Below are positions 40,220 through 44,133 of a stretch of DNA of 44,133 bases, in pieces. The notes under the pieces are model-generated. The model did not search any database, was not told where the DNA came from, and saw only the letters and a list, made by a program, of their open reading frames with translations. The DNA comes from Flavobacteriaceae bacterium (GTDB taxonomy: Bacteria > Bacteroidota > Bacteroidia > Flavobacteriales > Flavobacteriaceae): the NCBI GenBank assembly GCA_002707025.1, contig PALG01000016.1, positions 1 to 44,133 on the forward strand, read 5' to 3'. Within the stretch, counting starts at the first letter, position 1, and every line of letters starts with the position of its first letter. The position numbers were made by a program, and so were the translations under genes.

Positions 40220-41663
40220 ATGAATCTACATCAAAAGTTTCGGTCGGATTTTCGGTGTCGTGGTAATGCAACATGCCTTCTCCATTGGCAATAATAGTGG
40301 ATACGGTAGCATCTCCCGTAACATTTACTACCGTTCTGAACATATCAAGAATTCGATCTACTGGGAAAATAATTGCGATCCAAGCAGGATTCAATCCTAC
40401 GGAATCCAATACAATAATCAACATCACCAATCCCGCACTGGGTACTGCAGCAGAGCCAATGGATGCTAAGGTAGCCGTAAGGACAATGGTTAATTGTTGC
40501 CCAAAAGTTAAATCGATAAGATGTAATTGCGCTAAAAATACCACTGCGACTGCCTGATACAAGCAAGTTCCGTCCATATTTACCGTAGCACCAATAGGCA
40601 AGACAAAGCTGGTTATTTTTTTATCTACTCCAAGATTTTGTTCTACACACTCCATGGTTACCGGTAAGGTAGCGGCACTACTGGAGGTTGAAAACGCTAG
40701 GGTTTGTGCAGGACTCATGGATTTAAAGAAACCTAGGTAAGGAATCTTCCGAACGAATAGCTTTAACACCAAAGGGTAGATCACAAAAATCATCAACATT
40801 AAGCCTAGAAAAACGGTAAGGGAATACCAGCTTAAGCCTTTAAAAATCTCTACCACCTTATTCACATCATCCCCGGCCATTTTACTCACTACTCCTGCCA
40901 ATAAGGCAAAAACAAAAAATGGAGCGGCTTGCATGACCAAATCGACCATTTTCAGGAATACTTCCATGGCGCCATCGACAAAGTCGGTCACCGGCTTCGA
41001 TTTTTCCGAAGGAATAAACAAGAGGCACATTCCGAAGAAAATCGCAAAGAAGATAATCTGGAGCATCAACCCGTTATCGGTTAAGGATCTGAAGAAATTC
41101 TGCGGAACAATATCCACCAAGGGTTGCAAAGGCCCCGCATCTTTGGTCTGTTCAGCAGTTTTCATTTTATCACTTACCGAAACATCCTGTAATTCACTTT
41201 TGGATAAATCGGATATCTTTTGTGCTCTTTCTAGAAACTGCGGGTCTTTCAAATAATTAATACCATCCTTAATCTCGTACCCTTGCGAATCGGCCCAGAT
41301 TTCATAACTAATCCTATTATCAATTCGGCTTTGCTCATCCACCAGCACACCTGGTTTTATAAGGTTCACCAATCCTAGTCCCAACCCTACTGCTAAAACA
41401 GTGGTAACCAAATAAGCCAAAAGGGTCTTTCCGCCCATACGGCCCAAGCTGTTGGCATCACCAATGTTGGCTACGCCACTAATAATGGAAAATAACACTA
41501 AAGGAACTGCGATGAGTTTCAGTAAATTAATAAAGATCGTTCCAAAAGGAGCAATCCAATCGATGGTAAATTCACTCCATCCCAATGTACTGGAAAGGAT
41601 GGCCCAAATGATTCCGAGGACCAGTCCAATAATGATTTTCCAATGTAGTGCTAATTTCTTCAT
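40218..41663 (-). CDS. Dicarboxylate/amino acid:cation symporter (DAACS family)
   Basis: The 481-aa protein has the GltP/DctA fold: LIKLIAVPLVLFSIISGVANIGD in the third helix, a serine-rich re-entrant loop AFSTSSSAATLPVTM, and the conserved NMDGTCLYQAVAVVFLAQ plus SAAVPSAGLVMLIIVL near the second re-entrant loop. It couples uptake of C4-dicarboxylates, glutamate or aspartate to Na+ or H+ at the inner membrane; the exact substrate is not certain. A ~70-residue insert after the third helix (about 115-185, QSRIDNRISYEIWADSQGY) is larger than in E. coli GltP. The gene lies 9 bp downstream of aroC. Confidence 0.92.
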   Translation of the reverse strand: MKKLALHWKIIIGLVLGIIWAILSSTLGWSEFTIDWIAPFGTIFINLLKLIAVPLVLFSIISGVANIGDANSLGRMGGKTLLAYLVTTVLAVGLGLGLVNLIKPGVLVDEQSRIDNRISYEIWADSQGYEIKDGINYLKDPQFLERAQKISDLSKSELQDVSVSDKMKTAEQTKDAGPLQPLVDIVPQNFFRSLTDNGLMLQIIFFAIFFGMCLLFIPSEKSKPVTDFVDGAMEVFLKMVDLVMQAAPFFVFALLAGVVSKMAGDDVNKVVEIFKGLSWYSLTVFLGLMLMIFVIYPLVLKLFVRKIPYLGFFKSMSPAQTLAFSTSSSAATLPVTMECVEQNLGVDKKITSFVLPIGATVNMDGTCLYQAVAVVFLAQLHLIDLTFGQQLTIVLTATLASIGSAAVPSAGLVMLIIVLDSVGLNPAWIAIIFPVDRILDMFRTVVNVTGDATVSTIIANGEGMLHYHDTENPTETFDVDS

Positions 41664-41672
41664 AGATGGGTT

Positions 41673-42737
41673 TTAAAGTTTTGATACTTGATTCAGCAAA
41701 TAAAAATCGGCTAGGACCAATGCAGCCATAGCTTCCACAATAGGAACAGCTCGTGGTACCACACAAGGATCGTGACGCCCTTTTCCTTGCATTTTCACAG
41801 TTTCTCCCGCTGTATTAATAGTTTCTTGAGACTGCATAAGGGTTGCTACGGGTTTGAATGCAATGTTGCAATAAATATCAGCGCCATTACTAATCCCCCC
41901 TTGTACTCCTCCACTAAAATTTGTTTGGGTTGAGCCATCCTTATTGAATACATCGTTATGATCGCTGCCTTTCATCTGCGCGCCTTGGAATCCGCTGCCA
42001 TATTCAAAACCCTTCACGGCATTGATAGAAAGCATGGCTTTGCCAAGCTGTGCGTGTAATTTGTCGAAAACCGGCTCTCCCAGTCCTTTAGGAACATTTT
42101 GGATGACACAGGTAATGACTCCGCCAACGGTATCTCCTTCTTTGCGAATGGCTTTGATATAGGCTTCCATTTGTCTTGCCATATCCGCATCTGCACAACG
42201 TACAGGATTATTTTCAATTTCACTGAAGTCTAATTCTTGAAAGGGTTTTTCCAGTTGAAGGGTTCCTACTGCGGAAACATAAGCCGTGATTTTCAGATCT
42301 TTTAGTAATTGTTTAGCTATGGCTCCAGCGGCCACCCTACAGGCTGTTTCGCGAGCCGAAGAGCGCCCTCCTCCCCTATAATCGCGGGTGCCGTATTTTT
42401 GGTCATAGGTATAATCGGCATGGGAAGGACGGTAGGTATCTTTTATATGGCTATAGTCTTTGGATTTCTGATTGGTATTTTCAATAATGAAGCCGATAGG
42501 GGTTCCGGTAGTGACGCCTTCAAAGATTCCTGAAAGAAACTTAACCGTATCGGGTTCTTTTCGTTGTGTCACAATGGACGACTGGCCGGGTTTTCTACGT
42601 TGCATTTCGGCTTCAATCGCTTCAAAATCCAATGTTAGCCCTGCCGGGCATCCATCAATGATGCCTCCTAAAGCTTCTCCATGGGATTCCCCAAAAGTGG
42701 TTAAGGTAAATAGTGTTCCGAAGGAATTTCCAGCCAT
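41673..42737 (-). CDS. aroC: Chorismate synthase
   Basis: From ATG 42737 the protein is 354 aa ([20 protein letters not shown]), the normal size; the longer frame adds 53 unrelated residues. All signature regions are present: [37 protein letters not shown], and SAVGTLQL. It makes chorismate from 5-enolpyruvylshikimate 3-phosphate using reduced FMN. It precedes the symporter gene by 9 bp and is probably co-transcribed with it. Confidence 0.97.
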   Translation of the reverse strand: MAGNSFGTLFTLTTFGESHGEALGGIIDGCPAGLTLDFEAIEAEMQRRKPGQSSIVTQRKEPDTVKFLSGIFEGVTTGTPIGFIIENTNQKSKDYSHIKDTYRPSHADYTYDQKYGTRDYRGGGRSSARETACRVAAGAIAKQLLKDLKITAYVSAVGTLQLEKPFQELDFSEIENNPVRCADADMARQMEAYIKAIRKEGDTVGGVITCVIQNVPKGLGEPVFDKLHAQLGKAMLSINAVKGFEYGSGFQGAQMKGSDHNDVFNKDGSTQTNFSGGVQGGISNGADIYCNIAFKPVATLMQSQETINTAGETVKMQGKGRHDPCVVPRAVPIVEAMAALVLADFYLLNQVSKL

Positions 42738-42910
42738 AAACAAATTTGCTATTGTTTTGCTCGTAAATATACCAAAACTAAGGAGAATGCTTCCGGTAAT
42801 ATTTTGGAAACATATGGAATTCTGTATTAAACATTTTATTATCAATTGGTAACATTGGCGTAATATGCATCGTGGGTGAATTGCTGTTCTTTGCATAAAC
42901 CATAACCTAC

Positions 42911-43738
42911 TTGAAGCGAAAACTAGATATTGTTGTCCTATCCGATATCCACTTGGGAACCTATGGGTGTCATGCCAAGGAAGTACTGCATTACCTTAAC
43001 TCGGTGAAGCCCAAAAAGTTAATCTTAAATGGTGATATTTTTGATATCTGGCAGTTTCGAAAAAGGTATTTTCCAAAGTCTCATTTACTCGTAATTAAAA
43101 AGATCTTTGCCCTGGCTGCTAAGGGAACGAAAGTGTATTACATTACGGGAAATCATGATGAAAAGTTACGACGTTTCAGTCCGACGAAGATGGGAAACAT
43201 CTATATTTTGGATAAACTGGTATTGGAATTGGACGGAAAGAAAGCGTGGTTTTTTCATGGAGATGTCTTCGATGCCTCCATTCAGCATACCAAATGGATC
43301 GCTAAATTAGGTGGTTGGGGTTATGACCTACTAATTTTGCTGAATCGCTTTATCAATGTGATTTTGGTAAAAATGGGACGTGAAAAATATTCCCTTTCCA
43401 AAAAAATAAAGAACAGTGTAAAAGGAGCGGTTAAATTTATCTCCAATTTTGAAAAGACCGCGACTGACCTAGCCATTGAAAATGGTTTCGATTATGTGGC
43501 CTGTGGGCACATCCATCAACCCAATATTGAAAAGGTAACCACCGAAAAAGGGAGTACCCTTTATTTGAACAGTGGGGATTGGATTGAAAACCTCTCCGCT
43601 TTGGAATACCATAATGAACAATGGAAACTCCACTTCTATCATTCTCAAAAGAGTCCTTCTTTACCTGTTGAAGCAGAAAAAGAGATTGAAGAGAATGAGG
43701 CTTTTCCTGGGATGCTTTCTGCATTTTTAGGAAAATAA
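42911..43738 (+). CDS. LpxH-like metallophosphatase (UDP-2,3-diacylglucosamine diphosphatase family)
   Basis: The 275-aa protein has all calcineurin-like metal-site motifs: [10 protein letters not shown] (Asp, His), [27 protein letters not shown] and CGHIHQP. The spacing and helical cap after GDVFDA match the LpxH/UDP-diacylglucosamine hydrolase group, which removes UMP in lipid A synthesis at the membrane surface. The start is TTG 42911; a stop lies in frame shortly before it and no ATG fits. It is a single gene with a terminator overlapping its stop codon. Confidence 0.88.
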   Translation: MKRKLDIVVLSDIHLGTYGCHAKEVLHYLNSVKPKKLILNGDIFDIWQFRKRYFPKSHLLVIKKIFALAAKGTKVYYITGNHDEKLRRFSPTKMGNIYILDKLVLELDGKKAWFFHGDVFDASIQHTKWIAKLGGWGYDLLILLNRFINVILVKMGREKYSLSKKIKNSVKGAVKFISNFEKTATDLAIENGFDYVACGHIHQPNIEKVTTEKGSTLYLNSGDWIENLSALEYHNEQWKLHFYHSQKSPSLPVEAEKEIEENEAFPGMLSAFLGK

Positions 43739-43765
43739 AAGCCGAAGCTTTTTGCTCCGGCTTTT
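43737..43765. terminator. Terminator overlapping the LpxH-like stop codon
   Basis: AAAAGCCG (43737-43744) pairs with CGGCTTTT (43758-43765), with one internal mismatch and an AGC/GCT extension. The left arm begins inside the stop TAA (43736-43738). It is symmetrical and could also stop the convergent T9SS gene. Confidence 0.85.
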
Positions 43766-43792
43766 CAGAAATTAATTGGGTTGGTTAGTCTC

Positions 43793-44133
43793 TTATTTTA
43801 AAATAAGCTGATCGGTTTGCATGCCTTCTTCGGTATGCCAATGTAAGAAATACATTCCCTGTTGAAGTGCCCCTAAATCTATTGTTTGGGTCCCTAGCTT
43901 CTGAAGGGGGATGGTTTTTATCTCCTGTCCCAGCATATTGAATACGCTCAGTTTTTCCAATGCGATCCCACTCGGGTTCCACAAGGTGATTTTTCCTTCG
44001 GAAGGATTGGGGAACCATTGTAGGGTATCCAGCCCATTTTCAGAAGTCGATAGGCTTGGCTCCCTAAAGAACAGCGAAAAGCGGTTGGGGTAATCCCCTT
44101 TATTGCTTCGGAAGGTATAGCTATTTGTGGTAA
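43793..44133 (-). CDS. C-terminal part of a T9SS-secreted protein (5' end beyond window)
   Basis: The frame is open to the window edge, so the N-terminus is missing; 112 codons plus stop are visible. The final ~75 residues form a type A T9SS sorting domain: FPNPSEGKITLWNPSG, LSVFNMLGQEIKTIPL, and TIDLGALQQGMYFLHWHTEEG ending in LILK. The stretch before it (YPNRFSLFFRE) is also typical of such proteins. The domain directs export by the type IX system and attachment to the outer membrane. The body of the protein, and hence its activity, is not seen. It converges on the LpxH-like gene. Confidence 0.9.
   Translation of the reverse strand, partial: TTNSYTFRSNKGDYPNRFSLFFREPSLSTSENGLDTLQWFPNPSEGKITLWNPSGIALEKLSVFNMLGQEIKTIPLQKLGTQTIDLGALQQGMYFLHWHTEEGMQTDQLILK

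Overview
The window is a stretch of chromosome from a member of the Bacteroidota, most likely a marine Flavobacteriaceae. Evidence: many lipoproteins with short lipoboxes, a type IX secretion (T9SS) sorting domain, DUF4251, DUF6090 and lipocalin/OmpA families typical of this phylum, almost no Shine-Dalgarno sequences, and several promoters of the phylum-specific form TTG-N17..21-TAnnTTTG. No tRNA, rRNA, CRISPR array, prophage or intact insertion sequence was seen. An octamer, CTTCGGAA and its complement, recurs about 30 times and looks like a genome signature.

Layout. 1-226: two heptamer repeat arrays. 215-4438: a serine hydrolase with a frameshifted TPR tail, a TPR/S41 protease lipoprotein, and a divergent membrane-anchored winged-helix regulator with helically spaced direct repeats between the divergent pair. 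4439-5080: gene-free, holding a 250-bp element with 19-bp terminal inverted repeats, a helically phased ACG repeat and a canonical promoter for an FKBP isomerase. 5693-7585: secreted MORN-repeat protein. 7586-11731: AT-rich island with a two-gene AAA ATPase plus cytosolic subtilisin module of the IetA/IetS type, a predicted defence or plasmid-competition system. 11732-17628: small lipoproteins, a nitroreductase with a palindromic operator, an ArsC-like protein without the catalytic cysteine, a PfpI protein, a Bcr/CflA-type exporter and small secreted or basic proteins.

17721-21926 is a compact gluconate operon: SMP-30-type lactonase lipoprotein, a single polypeptide fusing gluconokinase to 6-phosphogluconate dehydrogenase, and a GntP permease, with overlapping stop/start codons. 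Together they would take gluconolactone to ribulose 5-phosphate. 21923-25261 holds RlmI, a TerC protein, a glycine-zipper OmpA lipoprotein and a lipocalin. 25459-34052 holds a fused branched-chain 2-oxoacid dehydrogenase E1, a 2OG-Fe(II) oxygenase followed by a coupled run (SUI1, nucleoside phosphorylase, cytosolic solute-binding-fold protein), Ung, a Smr-less MutS2 and a DCC thiol-disulfide protein.

34053-37100 is a tight three-gene operon: GshB-like ATP-grasp ligase, N-formylglutamate amidohydrolase family protein, and a DUF1704 protein with HExxxH and QEGLA motifs, the family of the eukaryotic tubulin carboxypeptidase MATCAP. It reads as a peptide-ligation and removal system with unknown substrate and is, with the IetAS-like island, the most interesting part of the window. 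37162-44133 contains two paralogous surface proteins, MscS, a dicarboxylate/amino-acid symporter, chorismate synthase, an LpxH-like phosphoesterase and the C-terminus of a T9SS-secreted protein cut by the window end.
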